Source: Wenyingzhuangia gilva
Lineage (GTDB): Bacteria; Bacteroidota; Bacteroidia; Flavobacteriales; Flavobacteriaceae
Length of the DNA: 64,000 nucleotides
Assembly: GCF_030519655.1 (NCBI RefSeq)
Contig: NZ_JAUMIT010000002.1
Span: forward strand, 372,001-436,000
Reading direction: 5' to 3'
The position numbers and the translations under genes are program-made. The stretch's first letter is position 1; each line of letters starts with the position of its first letter. Under the pieces are notes generated by a model. That model saw nothing but the letters and a program-made list of their open reading frames with translations, was not told the origin of the DNA and did no database searches. Of the stretch, positions 32,972 through 42,345 are shown piece by piece.

Positions 32972-34096
32972 TTATCTTTTCTTTTTATCAAAATCTGCTT
33001 CACTTCCTGTAATTTGATTCCAAACTTTTATTTTGTCATCTTTTGAAACGCCTTCTTTAACTTCTACATTAATTCCATCTGAAATTCCTAAAGTAACATC
33101 CTTCTTTTCAAATTGTTGAGGAGCTTTTTCAATTTCTACAAATGGTTTTTCGGTATTTCTATCATATTGAATTAAAGATTCTTTTACAGCTAAAATGTTT
33201 TCTTTTTTTTCTAAAATTAATGCTGCATTGGCACTATATCCTGCTCTGATATTAACATTGTTGTCTAATTCTATACTGGCTTTAATTTTAAACAAAACAG
33301 CTCCTTGTTCATCCACTCCTTTTGGAGCAATAAAAGTTAAGTTTGCATTAAATTTTTGAGTGTCAATCGCTCCAATAGTCACTTCTAATGGAGTATTTTC
33401 TTTTAATTTTCCAACTTCTGCTTCATCAACCTTTCCTTCAAAAATCATCTTTTTTAAATCGGCAATAAAAGCAATGGTAGTTCCTGCATTAAAGTTATTG
33501 CTTTCTATTACCTGATCTCCTTGTTTTACTGGAATTTCTAAAATGGTTCCAGCAATGGTGGCTCTAATGTTTGTATTGGCTGATGACGATCCATTTGCAG
33601 ACCCTAATTTTATAATTTGGTAATCTTTTTGAGCGTTTTCTAAATCTTGTTTGGCTTGATTGTATTGCAATTCAGAAGTATTAAACTCTTGAACAGCAAT
33701 GACTCCTTTTTCAAATAATTGTTTACTTCTTTTGTATTCTTTTGTTGTGTTGTCTAATTTAAGCTGTGCAGTAATTACTCTACCATTGGCACTGTTTAAA
33801 GATTGTTCATTAGGGACTACTTTAATTTTAGCAATTAAATCTCCCTCTTTTACATATTTTCCTTCTTCTACAAAAATTTGCTCTATAATACCTGAGATTT
33901 GAGGTTTAATTTCTACTTCATCTTCTGGAATTACAGTTCCTGTAGCCACTGTTTTTTTTACAATTGTAGTGGTAAAAGGTGTTTCTGTTTTAAATTCAAT
34001 GGCTGATTTACTGTTCTTGTCTATAAAAAACTTTAACACTAAAGCGAAAGCACCTATTAGCACTATAATAATGATGATTTTTATGATTTTTTTCAT
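32972..34096 (-). CDS. Periplasmic adaptor (MacA/HlyD family membrane fusion protein)
   Basis: A 374-residue adaptor: N-terminal membrane anchor (about 5-24), lipoyl halves at VIPEDEVEIKPQISGIIEQIFV and NIRATIAGTILEIPVKQGD, a helical hairpin between them (KRSKQLFEKGVIAVQEFN), then beta-barrel and membrane-proximal domains. It links the MacB-like permeases to the TolC-like duct. It starts 29 bases after the second permease gene. Confidence 0.9.
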   Translation of the reverse strand: MKKIIKIIIIIVLIGAFALVLKFFIDKNSKSAIEFKTETPFTTTIVKKTVATGTVIPEDEVEIKPQISGIIEQIFVEEGKYVKEGDLIAKIKVVPNEQSLNSANGRVITAQLKLDNTTKEYKRSKQLFEKGVIAVQEFNTSELQYNQAKQDLENAQKDYQIIKLGSANGSSSANTNIRATIAGTILEIPVKQGDQVIESNNFNAGTTIAFIADLKKMIFEGKVDEAEVGKLKENTPLEVTIGAIDTQKFNANLTFIAPKGVDEQGAVLFKIKASIELDNNVNIRAGYSANAALILEKKENILAVKESLIQYDRNTEKPFVEIEKAPQQFEKKDVTLGISDGINVEVKEGVSKDDKIKVWNQITGSEADFDKKKR

Positions 34097-34125
34097 GGCT
34101 TTGTATATATGTAATTTCTTTATTG

Positions 34126-35358
34126 TTAACTATTTAATGCTTCTATTGGGTTTACTTGGGTAGCTTTGTTTGCGGGAATCAATCCTATTAAGGTTCCTAA
34201 TAAGGCTAAAATTCCGACAGCAACTAGTATAATAGGAATGGATACAGATGAATTTACTAAAACAGCATCGGCACCTTGTCCCCATATTTTGTCAATAATA
34301 ATTAGTACCAAACCGCCTCCAAGAATTCCTAAAAATCCAGCAACCAAGGCAAGGGTTACGGCTTCTAAAATAATTTGTCTTTTAATCATTATGGGTGTGG
34401 CTCCAATGGCACGTCTAATACCAATTTCTTTAGTTCGTTCTTTAACAGTTATGAGTAAAATATTTCCAATGGCAAAGACTCCTGCAATAAGAGTAGCAAT
34501 ACCAACAAACCAAGTTAAAAATTGCATTCCTGTTAAAAAGCCATTCATTTTTTCGAATTCTTTTCCTAGGTTAAATCCACCAATGGCTCTGTTATCGTCT
34601 GGGTGAATATCGTGTAGGTTTTTGATAAGTAGTTTGGTGTCCATTTCTACTTGTTTGATATCACTCTCTTTTTTACCCGTAACCATCATCATTCCGATGT
34701 CTTGCCCTGTATTGTAAATTTGTTGAAAGGTAGAAAAAGGGATGTGTATGTCAGAGGTCATTCCAACATTTCCATTTTTAAAAACACCAACCACAACAAA
34801 GTTTATTTGATTTAGTTCGATGTTCTTTCCTATAGGATTTTCTTTTTTATCAAAATATTGCTTGTAAATTTCTTCAGAAATAACAATAATTTTTCTTTTA
34901 TGATCAATATCTGATTGATTGATAAATCTCCCAATAATTAGATTTTTCTTCTGTACTTTGTCAAGCACAGGAAAGTCACCATTAACGGTATGTTTACCTG
35001 TTTGGAAATTTCTAATTAAATCTCCATTTCTTCTGTTTCTAGGAACTACAAATTCAATTCCGTTGATTTCTCTTCTAATGTTCTCAACATCATCTAAGTT
35101 TAAAATAACTTGCTTTCCTTTTTGAAAACCATGAAAAGGTTTTTCGGTAGATTGTCCCCAAATAAACACACTGTTGGTTGCAAAATCTCCAAACAATCTG
35201 TTAAAAGAGTTTTCCATTCCTCTAGCACAACCTAATAAAGTAACGAGAAGAAAAATTCCCCATGTGACTCCAATCACGGTAATAAAGGTTCGCATTTTGT
35301 TTTTGCGAACACTTTCGTAAATTTCTTGCCAAGTATCTTTTTCAAATAAAAATTTCAT
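34126..35358 (-). CDS. MacB-like ABC permease (second of a pair)
   Basis: A 410-residue permease with MacB topology: TM1 (about 22-42), a large periplasmic domain, and three C-terminal helices in the FtsX domain (FLTWFVGIATLIAGVFAIGN, KERTKEIGIRRAIGATP as the coupling region, final IIPI...GLIPANKATQVNPIEALN). It is fused to no ATPase, unlike Escherichia coli MacB. It lies two bases after its paralogue; the two probably form a heterodimer driven by the ATPase at 36593. Confidence 0.9.
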   Translation of the reverse strand: MKFLFEKDTWQEIYESVRKNKMRTFITVIGVTWGIFLLVTLLGCARGMENSFNRLFGDFATNSVFIWGQSTEKPFHGFQKGKQVILNLDDVENIRREINGIEFVVPRNRRNGDLIRNFQTGKHTVNGDFPVLDKVQKKNLIIGRFINQSDIDHKRKIIVISEEIYKQYFDKKENPIGKNIELNQINFVVVGVFKNGNVGMTSDIHIPFSTFQQIYNTGQDIGMMMVTGKKESDIKQVEMDTKLLIKNLHDIHPDDNRAIGGFNLGKEFEKMNGFLTGMQFLTWFVGIATLIAGVFAIGNILLITVKERTKEIGIRRAIGATPIMIKRQIILEAVTLALVAGFLGILGGGLVLIIIDKIWGQGADAVLVNSSVSIPIILVAVGILALLGTLIGLIPANKATQVNPIEALNS

Positions 35359-35360
35359 AG

Positions 35361-36590
35361 TTATTCGTCTCTTAGTGCTACAATCGGTTTTATTTTAGAG
35401 GCTCTTTTGGCAGGTACATAACCAGCTATACAACCAGAAATCACTAAGGTAATCATGGCTCCAATAATAATAGAAGTGTCTACGCTTGGATTGGTAATAA
35501 AATATTTTTCTAAACTATTTCCTATTAAATTTACAGATCCAATTCCTATTAAAATTCCCAAATAACCTGCAATTGATGTTATGGTAATAGATTCTAATAA
35601 AATTAAAGCAACAATAGATTTTGGAGAAGCTCCTAAAACTTTTCTCACCCCAAGTTCTTTGGTTCTTTCACTTACTACATAAATCATAATATTACTAATT
35701 CCAACAATTCCGGCAATTAAAGTTCCAAAACCAATAAAAAATATAAGTACGGTTAGTACCATCATCATCATATTGGTACTTTTCATAGATTCTGCAACAT
35801 TACTTATCCAAAGTGCGCTTTGGTCTTTAGGAGATATCAACAATAATTCTTTTAGTTGTTCTTCAAGTGAATTACTAAAACTAATAATTTCGTCATAACT
35901 CATGTTATCGTTATAAGTCAACTCTATCTGATCTACATAATTATTATTAGCGTATAAAGATTGGGCTGTGCTAAGTGGAATGTATATGACTCTTTCAGCA
36001 TTATCATCTCCTTCTTTTTCAAAAACTCCTATAACTTTAAAATTAATTCCTTGTAAGTTGATATACTTTCCAATAGCTTCTTTGTTTTTAAACAGATCAT
36101 CTTTGACAAGTCTTCCTATAACTGCTGTTTTTTCTTTTTTATGAGCATCGGTAATATTGATAAATCTCCCTTCGGACAATTCATAAGTATCTATAAATTG
36201 ATGATCTGGCTGAACAGCATTCACGGAATAATTATTTCGGTTATGCTCATAGCTCACATTAAAACTTTTATAAATTTTTGCTGAGATGAATTTTACTTTA
36301 TCATTATTCTTTTCTTTGATATGGTCAACCTCATTGTTGCTCAGTTGTATTTTTCTACCTGATTTCATTCCTTTGAAAGGGATAGCTGTTCTTCCAGGGT
36401 ATATTTGAATAGCATTAGGTGTCCTGTTTACAAAAAAACTAGCAAAAGTATTTTGTAACCCGTTTGAAATCCCGAAAAGTAAAGTAAAAATTAGGATGGC
36501 AAAAGTAATGGTAAAACCAGAGAGAATACTTCTTAACTTGTTTTTGCTAATACTCTGAAATATTTCTCTCCATAAATCTCTATCAAACAT
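35361..36590 (-). CDS. MacB-like ABC permease (first of a pair)
   Basis: A 409-residue permease with the same architecture as its neighbour (FDRDLWREIFQSISKNKLRSILSGF start, SERTKELGVRKVLGASPKSI coupling segment, AGYVPAKRASKIKPIVALRDE end). The periplasmic domain differs clearly from that of the second permease, so they are old paralogues and not a recent copy. Gaps of two bases on both sides show a tightly packed operon. Confidence 0.9.
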   Translation of the reverse strand: MFDRDLWREIFQSISKNKLRSILSGFTITFAILIFTLLFGISNGLQNTFASFFVNRTPNAIQIYPGRTAIPFKGMKSGRKIQLSNNEVDHIKEKNNDKVKFISAKIYKSFNVSYEHNRNNYSVNAVQPDHQFIDTYELSEGRFINITDAHKKEKTAVIGRLVKDDLFKNKEAIGKYINLQGINFKVIGVFEKEGDDNAERVIYIPLSTAQSLYANNNYVDQIELTYNDNMSYDEIISFSNSLEEQLKELLLISPKDQSALWISNVAESMKSTNMMMMVLTVLIFFIGFGTLIAGIVGISNIMIYVVSERTKELGVRKVLGASPKSIVALILLESITITSIAGYLGILIGIGSVNLIGNSLEKYFITNPSVDTSIIIGAMITLVISGCIAGYVPAKRASKIKPIVALRDE

Positions 36591-36592
36591 GA

Positions 36593-37288
36593 TTATATTT
36601 TTACGTTGTGATTTACGGTTTCATCATCCATAATAACACCATCTTTTAACCTAATAATTCTATTGGTTTGCTCTGCTACATCTTCTTCGTGAGTAATAAT
36701 TACTACAGTCATTCCCTCTTTGTTGATGTTTTTTAACAATTCCATGGTAGTTTGGGTAGTTACAGAATCTAAGGCACCAGTTGGCTCATCCGCCAAGATG
36801 ATCTTGGGTTGAGTAACCAAAGCTCTAGCAATGGCTACACGTTGTTTTTGTCCACCAGAAAGTTCATTAGGCAGGTGAGTCGCCCAAGGTTTTAAACCTA
36901 CTTTGTCTAAATATTCTAAGGCGATTTTTTCACGTTCTTTTTTGTTATATCCACCTTTGTAATAAAGGGGTAAAGCCACATTTTCAATAGCTGTTTTGTA
37001 GGGTATTAAATTAAACGATTGAAAAATAAAACCTATAAAATGATTTCTTAATAACGCAGCTTTGGTTTCGTTTAAGTTTTTGATAACTTCATTATTCAAC
37101 TTATAGATTCCTTCATCATGAGTATCTAATAATCCAATAATATTTAAAAATGTTGATTTACCTGAACCAGATGAACCCATTATGGAGATAAATTCTCCCT
37201 CTTTTACATGAAGATTAATTCCTTTTAGTACGTGCAAGGAATCATGTCCTACCTTATAAGATTTGTGTAGGTTTTCAATCTGAATCAT
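36593..37288 (-). CDS. MacB-like ABC ATPase
   Basis: A 231-residue ATPase with Walker A GSSGSGKST, Q-loop FIFQSFNLIPYKTAIENV, signature LSGGQKQRVAIARAL, Walker B IILADEPTGALD and switch His ITHEEDVAE. The family LolD/MacB/YknY uses a mechanotransmission rather than alternating-access cycle. With the two permeases, the adaptor and the TolC-like protein it would make a tripartite exporter for an unknown substrate (drug, peptide or virulence-type lipid). Confidence 0.92.
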   Translation of the reverse strand: MIQIENLHKSYKVGHDSLHVLKGINLHVKEGEFISIMGSSGSGKSTFLNIIGLLDTHDEGIYKLNNEVIKNLNETKAALLRNHFIGFIFQSFNLIPYKTAIENVALPLYYKGGYNKKEREKIALEYLDKVGLKPWATHLPNELSGGQKQRVAIARALVTQPKIILADEPTGALDSVTTQTTMELLKNINKEGMTVVIITHEEDVAEQTNRIIRLKDGVIMDDETVNHNVKI

Positions 37289-37319
37289 AACTTTTTCTTT
37301 TTCGATTTAAATATAGAAA

Positions 37320-38216
37320 TTATTTTACAGTCACAGGTATTTTAATCTTGTAAGGTTTTCTAGATCTGTTATTTAACTCATTTTCTCTCAACCAAGGATT
37401 TAGAATTTTTAATTCTTTATAGTTGGTGTTAAAATTTTGGGCAAACCCAGCAATGTTAGTAATGGCAGTATCTACTTTTACCGTTCTATATTTAGGTAAA
37501 ACATATAAGTCATTTTTATCATATACAAAACCATAATCATACGGTTTGCTTAGAATTTCTTTAATGGCAATAATTCTGGGTAAATATCTAGAGGTTTCAT
37601 CGGGTAATAAAACATCATAATAAGAAGTAACCATTTGTTCCTCCATTCTTCTATCAAGACCATTGATTCCAATATTGTAAGATGCTGCAGCAGCTGTCCA
37701 CGTTCCAAATTTTTCTTTGGCTTTAAGAATGTATTGACAAGCAGCATTGGTGGCTTTTTCTAAATCATAACGTTCATCCACATTATCATTTACTTCTAAA
37801 CCATATTCTCTTGCCGTTGCAGGCATCAATTGCCAAAAACCTTTAGCCCCAGCAGGAGAAGTCACATTTTGTAAACCACTTTCAATCACTGCTAAATATT
37901 TAAAATCATTAGGAATGTTATTCTTTTTAAGAATAGGTTCTATGATAGGGAAAAATTTATGGGCTCTTTTAATCAATAACAATCCGTTAGATTGCCAATA
38001 AGTATTTACCAAAAATTCTTTATCAACTCTTTCTTTAACATCGATATTATGAAGAGGAATTTCTTCTCCAGCAAAATGAATTCCATTTGGAATTTTCAAA
38101 GCCTTGATAATATAATTCTCTCCAGTCTTTTTAGTTGAAGGAGTTGCATTGGTAAAAAAAGGGATGGATATTAAGATTGCCCCCAAAGAGACAATCCATA
38201 TAAGATGTTTTTTCAT
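37320..38216 (-). CDS. Lytic transglycosylase, MltD/SLT type
   Basis: A 298-residue murein hydrolase with a signal peptide (1-24), and an SLT domain at about 95-230: AVIESGLQN with the catalytic Glu, SPAGAKGFWQLMPATAREYGL, DERYDLEKATNAACQYI and AAASYNIGINGLDRRM. The C-terminus has one truncated LysM-like stretch (TVKVDTAITNIAGFAQNF) rather than full LysM repeats. It cleaves the glycan strand to anhydro-muropeptides. It lies 31 bases upstream of the MacB ATPase gene. Confidence 0.9.
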   Translation of the reverse strand: MKKHLIWIVSLGAILISIPFFTNATPSTKKTGENYIIKALKIPNGIHFAGEEIPLHNIDVKERVDKEFLVNTYWQSNGLLLIKRAHKFFPIIEPILKKNNIPNDFKYLAVIESGLQNVTSPAGAKGFWQLMPATAREYGLEVNDNVDERYDLEKATNAACQYILKAKEKFGTWTAAAASYNIGINGLDRRMEEQMVTSYYDVLLPDETSRYLPRIIAIKEILSKPYDYGFVYDKNDLYVLPKYRTVKVDTAITNIAGFAQNFNTNYKELKILNPWLRENELNNRSRKPYKIKIPVTVK

Positions 38217-38247
38217 AAGGATAGATTTATGAAAGAAGTTACAAAAA

Positions 38248-38913
38248 TTAAGCCAAACAACGAAGGATGTGTTGTTGAATAGTGCTGCTTTTGGTAAGAA
38301 TCATTACATGGGTTCCATTCTTAATGATTTCACAATTTTTGATGTGTTTTATTGGAATAATTTGATCTGCATTTCCATGAAAATGAACAAGATCAGTCTT
38401 GTTTTTACAACCTTTCCAATATAAAAAAGAACGAACTGCCCACTGGGTGTAAAGTTTATTTCTAACTGGCAAAAACTTTCTGTAAACAGTTAAGGTATTT
38501 TTAATTTTTTTACTTCCATTTTTGTGTAGAAAATTTTCAGTCCAATTGATGAAACTAATAGGAAGTAATTTATAAAGTTTTGTTGCTTTTACAGTTTTAA
38601 AAAAAGGACTGTATTCTTCAGGGCTTTTTACACTTGAAATAAGAATGATTTTTTTACATGGAATGATTTGTGCAATTTCTTGAGCCAAAACACCACCAAA
38701 AGAAACGCCTACTAAAACAGGATTTTTTTCAGTAATCTGCTTTGCAAATCGTTGGGTATAATCTACTAAAGATTCTTTTTTAGAAATAGGCATTATCCAT
38801 TCTAAAAAATGCATTTTATACTTTTCTTTGGGCAATTGTATGCGTTCAAAAATAGCTGAACAAGCAGACATTCCTGGTAAAAGATAAACGTGTGTAATAT
38901 TTTCAGTTTTCAA
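38248..38913 (-). CDS. Alpha/beta hydrolase
   Basis: A 221-residue cytoplasmic hydrolase with nucleophile motif GVSFGG (Ser about 78), a possible acid in HFHGNADQIIP and His in KNGTHVMI near the end. LPGMSACSAIFE marks the oxyanion region. The cap region (about 100-165) is basic. It begins nine bases after mtaB and is followed 31 bases later by the transglycosylase, so it is in the middle of the long minus-strand run. The substrate is unknown. Confidence 0.78.
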   Translation of the reverse strand: MKTENITHVYLLPGMSACSAIFERIQLPKEKYKMHFLEWIMPISKKESLVDYTQRFAKQITEKNPVLVGVSFGGVLAQEIAQIIPCKKIILISSVKSPEEYSPFFKTVKATKLYKLLPISFINWTENFLHKNGSKKIKNTLTVYRKFLPVRNKLYTQWAVRSFLYWKGCKNKTDLVHFHGNADQIIPIKHIKNCEIIKNGTHVMILTKSSTIQQHILRCLA

Positions 38914-38922
38914 AAGGATTGA

Positions 38923-40281
38923 TTACAACAATTCACTCAAATTTACAGATTTTTCTGTAGGTAGATGCACAAAATCAAAGCGAACTGAACCATCTTCGTC
39001 AATTTCTGTTAATGTTATTTCATGTAATTCGTTTATCAGACTAGGATTCCATGGGGTTTTAACTTTTACGTAATTTTCTGTAAATCCGTGAATGTATCCA
39101 TCTTTGTTTTCGCTTTCAAATAAAACTATATGAGTACTTCCTAATTGACTTTCGTAAAAAGCCCTACGTTTTTTAACAGACAGACCACGTAACATTTTAC
39201 TACGTTTAGCTCTAACGTTTTTTGGAACTACTCCATCCATGTCAGCTGCTTCTGTATTATCTCTTTCGGAATAAGTAAATACGTGTAAATAAGAAATATC
39301 TAATTCACTTAAGAATTTATAAGTCTCCAAGAAAATTTCATCAGTTTCTCCAGGAAAACCAACAATTACATCAACCCCAATACAAGCATTGGGCATGGTT
39401 TGTTTAATTCTGGCAACACGGTTTACATATAAATCACTCATATAACGACGTTTCATTTTTTTCAAAATGGCATCGCTTCCGCTTTGCAATGGAATATGAA
39501 AATGAGGAACAAAACTATTTGAGGTGCTTACAAATTCAATAGTTTCATCTTTTAACAAGTTAGGTTCAATAGAAGAAATTCGCAATCTGTGAATACCATC
39601 AACCTTGTCTAAAGCCTGAACTAGCTCATAAAAAGTATGTTCGTGTTTTTTGTTTCCAAACTCACCTTTTCCGTAATCTCCAATATTTACTCCCGTTAAT
39701 ACAATTTCTTTAATCCCGCGTTCAGAAATTTCTTTGGCATTTTTTAATACGTTTTCTAAAGTATCACTTCTAGAAATTCCACGAGCCAAAGGAATGGTAC
39801 AATAAGTACATTTGTAATCACAACCATCTTGTACTTTTAAAAAAGCACGAGTTCTATCCCCAATGGAATAAGATCCTACATAAAAATCAGCCTCTTCAAT
39901 TTCGCAAGAATGAACTTCTCCTAAATCGTTTTTAGACAAGTCATTAATATAATCTGTTACCTTAAATTTTTCCGTAGCTCCTAAAACCAAATCCACTCCA
40001 TCAACAGCGGCTAATTCTTCGGGTTTTAATTGGGCATAACAACCCAGGGCAATTAAAAAAGCATTGTCATTTTTCTTTAAAGCATTTTTTACGATAGTCT
40101 TAAAACGTTTGTCAGCATTGTCTGTAACAGAGCAAGTGTTGATGACATAAATATCAGCCTGTTCTTCAAAATCTACACGAGTAAAACCTTCGTCTTGAAA
40201 GCTACGAGCAATGGTAGAAGTTTCTGAAAAATTAAGTTTACAACCCAATGTGTAAAAAGCTACTTTTTTTTGCGGACTCAT
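38923..40281 (-). CDS. mtaB: tRNA t6A37 methylthiotransferase MtaB
   Basis: A 452-residue radical-SAM enzyme that converts t6A37 to ms2t6A37 in tRNAs reading ANN codons. N-terminal UPF0004 domain with Cys in TLGCKLNFSE, NTCSVTDNA and LGCYAQ; radical SAM CDYKCTYCTIP (Cys-x3-Cys-x2-Cys); C-terminal TRAM domain (GSTHIVLFESENKDG). The ATG at 40281 is chosen because the earlier candidate at 40302 is the first base of the promoter box. The substrate-making enzyme (threonylcarbamoyl-AMP synthase) is at 44954. It is the first gene of the long minus-strand unit. Confidence 0.93.
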   Translation of the reverse strand: MSPQKKVAFYTLGCKLNFSETSTIARSFQDEGFTRVDFEEQADIYVINTCSVTDNADKRFKTIVKNALKKNDNAFLIALGCYAQLKPEELAAVDGVDLVLGATEKFKVTDYINDLSKNDLGEVHSCEIEEADFYVGSYSIGDRTRAFLKVQDGCDYKCTYCTIPLARGISRSDTLENVLKNAKEISERGIKEIVLTGVNIGDYGKGEFGNKKHEHTFYELVQALDKVDGIHRLRISSIEPNLLKDETIEFVSTSNSFVPHFHIPLQSGSDAILKKMKRRYMSDLYVNRVARIKQTMPNACIGVDVIVGFPGETDEIFLETYKFLSELDISYLHVFTYSERDNTEAADMDGVVPKNVRAKRSKMLRGLSVKKRRAFYESQLGSTHIVLFESENKDGYIHGFTENYVKVKTPWNPSLINELHEITLTEIDEDGSVRFDFVHLPTEKSVNLSELL

Positions 40282-40301
40282 TCTTGTAAATTTACGGGGC
40301 A

Positions 40302-40309
40302 CAAAGGTA
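40302..40309 (-). promoter_or_regulatory. Promoter -7 box TACCTTTG for mtaB
   Basis: Perfect TAnnTTTG on the minus strand, 20 bases before the preferred mtaB start; it may drive the whole unit to the TolC-like gene. Confidence 0.6.
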
Positions 40310-40398
40310 CGTTTTTTCTACGATATTGAGGTATTTGTTATAAGTTGATTTTTGTGTTTTTGTATAGGTAATAAATTCATTTGTAGTAAATTAACCCG

Positions 40399-42006
40399 AT
40401 GATTAAAAAAATAATAAGTTTTTTGTGTTTTGTTTTGTGCTTGGTTTCTTGTCGTGATAAAGTAAGTAAACACGACCTTTCTGAGGTGTTTAGGTACAAT
40501 GAAAAAGACAATATCACTTCTTTAGATCCTGCTTTTGCTAAAAATGAGCCCAACGTTTGGGCAACCAATCAATTGTTTAATGGCTTGGTTGTTTTTGATG
40601 ATAGTTTAAACGCAAAACCTTGTATAGCCAAATCCTGGAGCATTTCTAATGAGAATAAAACGTATGAATTTGTGTTAAGAGATGATGTTTATTTTCACAA
40701 GAATATCGCTTTTGGAAAAGATAGCACAAGAATAGTTACCGCTCACGATTTTGAATATAGTTTTAATAGAATATTAGATCCTAAAGTAGCTTCCTCAGGT
40801 AGATGGGTGATGCAAAATGTAAAAAGTTTTAAAGCTGTAAACGATTCTGTCTTTAGAATAAATTTACAAACTGCTTTTCCGCCTTTTTTAGGATTGTTAT
40901 CTATGCAATATTGTTCTGTAGTCCCGAAAGAAGCGGTAGAATATTATGGATCGGAATTTAGATCTAATCCTGTGGGAACAGGACCTTTTTATTTTAAATT
41001 GTGGGTAGAAAATACAAAGTTGGTGTTTAGAAAAAATCCATTGTATTTTGAAAGAGATGAAAAAGGAAATCAACTACCGTATTTGGAGGCCGTAGCCGTT
41101 ACTTTTTATGCCGATAAACAAACAGAGTTTTTACAATTTATTCAAGGAAACTCCGATGTTTTGTATGATTTACATACTTCTTACAAAGATGAATTATTAT
41201 CCCCTACAGGAAGTTTGTTACCCAAATACAAAAATAAATTGTCCTTAGATAAAACACCATATTTAATTACCGAATACATTGCCTTTTTTATGGAAGGAGA
41301 AACGGTTGACAATAATGTGTTAATCAGAAAAGCGATTAATGTTGGTTTTGATAGAGCCAAAATGTTACGATATTTAAGAAACAATATTGGAAATCCTGCT
41401 ACTGGTTTTGTCCCAAAAGGACTGCCTGCTCATCATCAAGAGAGCGTGAACTTGTATCAGCCAGAAAAAGCCAAAGCTTACATAGAGCAGTATAAAAAAG
41501 AAACAGGAGATTTACATCCAAGTATTAAAATTGCCACCAATTCTAGTTATACAGATTTGTTTGAATTTATCCAAAGAGAATTACAAGGAATAGGATTAAA
41601 TATTGAATTAGAAATTTTGCCATCACCTATTTTAAGACAATTAAAAGCCAATGGAAAATTACCAACTTTTAGAGTAGGTTGGATTGCTGATTATCCGGAT
41701 GCAGAAAACTTTTTATCACTTTTTTATAGTAAGAATTTTGCTCCACAAGGACCAAATTATTCACATTATAAAAATCCTGTTTTTGATGAATTATATGAAC
41801 AATCATTAGGGATTACTGATAGAAATGAACGAGTAAAAATTTACAAAAAAATGGATAGTATTGTTATGGAAGAAGTTCCTGTGGTTTCTTTGTTCTATGA
41901 TGAAATTATTCGTTTTAAACATGAAAATGTAAAAGGATTAACGACCAATCCTACCAATTTGTTGAATTTGAAAAAAGTATATAAAACAAAAAGTAATGGA
42001 AGATAA
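40399..42006 (+). CDS. Peptide/nickel-type ABC substrate-binding lipoprotein (SBP family 5)
   Basis: A 535-residue binding protein with a lipobox (LCLVSC, Cys17). The family 5 landmarks are clear: ITSLDPAFAKNEPN, NQLFNGLVVFD, AKSWSISNENKTYEFVLRDDVYFH, SNPVGTGPFYF and RVGWIADYPDAENF. It resembles DppA/OppA. No permease or ATPase is encoded nearby, so transport partners must lie elsewhere or it has another role. Its last 11 bases overlap the next gene. Confidence 0.9.
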   Translation: MIKKIISFLCFVLCLVSCRDKVSKHDLSEVFRYNEKDNITSLDPAFAKNEPNVWATNQLFNGLVVFDDSLNAKPCIAKSWSISNENKTYEFVLRDDVYFHKNIAFGKDSTRIVTAHDFEYSFNRILDPKVASSGRWVMQNVKSFKAVNDSVFRINLQTAFPPFLGLLSMQYCSVVPKEAVEYYGSEFRSNPVGTGPFYFKLWVENTKLVFRKNPLYFERDEKGNQLPYLEAVAVTFYADKQTEFLQFIQGNSDVLYDLHTSYKDELLSPTGSLLPKYKNKLSLDKTPYLITEYIAFFMEGETVDNNVLIRKAINVGFDRAKMLRYLRNNIGNPATGFVPKGLPAHHQESVNLYQPEKAKAYIEQYKKETGDLHPSIKIATNSSYTDLFEFIQRELQGIGLNIELEILPSPILRQLKANGKLPTFRVGWIADYPDAENFLSLFYSKNFAPQGPNYSHYKNPVFDELYEQSLGITDRNERVKIYKKMDSIVMEEVPVVSLFYDEIIRFKHENVKGLTTNPTNLLNLKKVYKTKSNGR

Positions 42007-42340
42007 CTCAACAATTACCTGGGGAGATTTTGTAAAAATTGACATGAGAATTGGAACCATCATCAATGCGGAAATATTTAAAGAGGTAAAAAGACCTGCC
42101 TATAAATTAATGATCGATTTTGGAGATTTAGGAATTAAAAAAAGTTCCGCACAAATCACTAAATTGTATGAGCCAGAAAAGTTAATTGGAAAACAAGTGG
42201 TAGCAGTAGTCAATTTTCCTCCAAAACAAATAGCCAATATGATGAGTGAATGTTTAGTGATTGCAGGAGTAGGAGAAGAGAATGATATTGTTTTGCTTCA
42301 ACCAGAAAGAAATATGTCTAACGGAACTAAAATAGGTTAG
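41996..42340 (+). CDS. csaA: tRNA-binding protein, CsaA family
   Basis: A 114-residue protein with an OB-fold tRNA-binding domain (WGDFVKIDMRIGTIINAE, then KKSSAQITKLY, LIGKQVVAVVNFPPKQIANMMSECLV). CsaA in Bacillus has chaperone-like and export-related activity. The length and the ending NGTKIG fit the family. The start overlaps the lipoprotein gene by 11 bases (ATGGAAGATAA arrangement), so they are coupled although functionally unrelated. Confidence 0.9.
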   Translation: MEDNSTITWGDFVKIDMRIGTIINAEIFKEVKRPAYKLMIDFGDLGIKKSSAQITKLYEPEKLIGKQVVAVVNFPPKQIANMMSECLVIAGVGEENDIVLLQPERNMSNGTKIG

Positions 42341-42345
42341 TGCTG

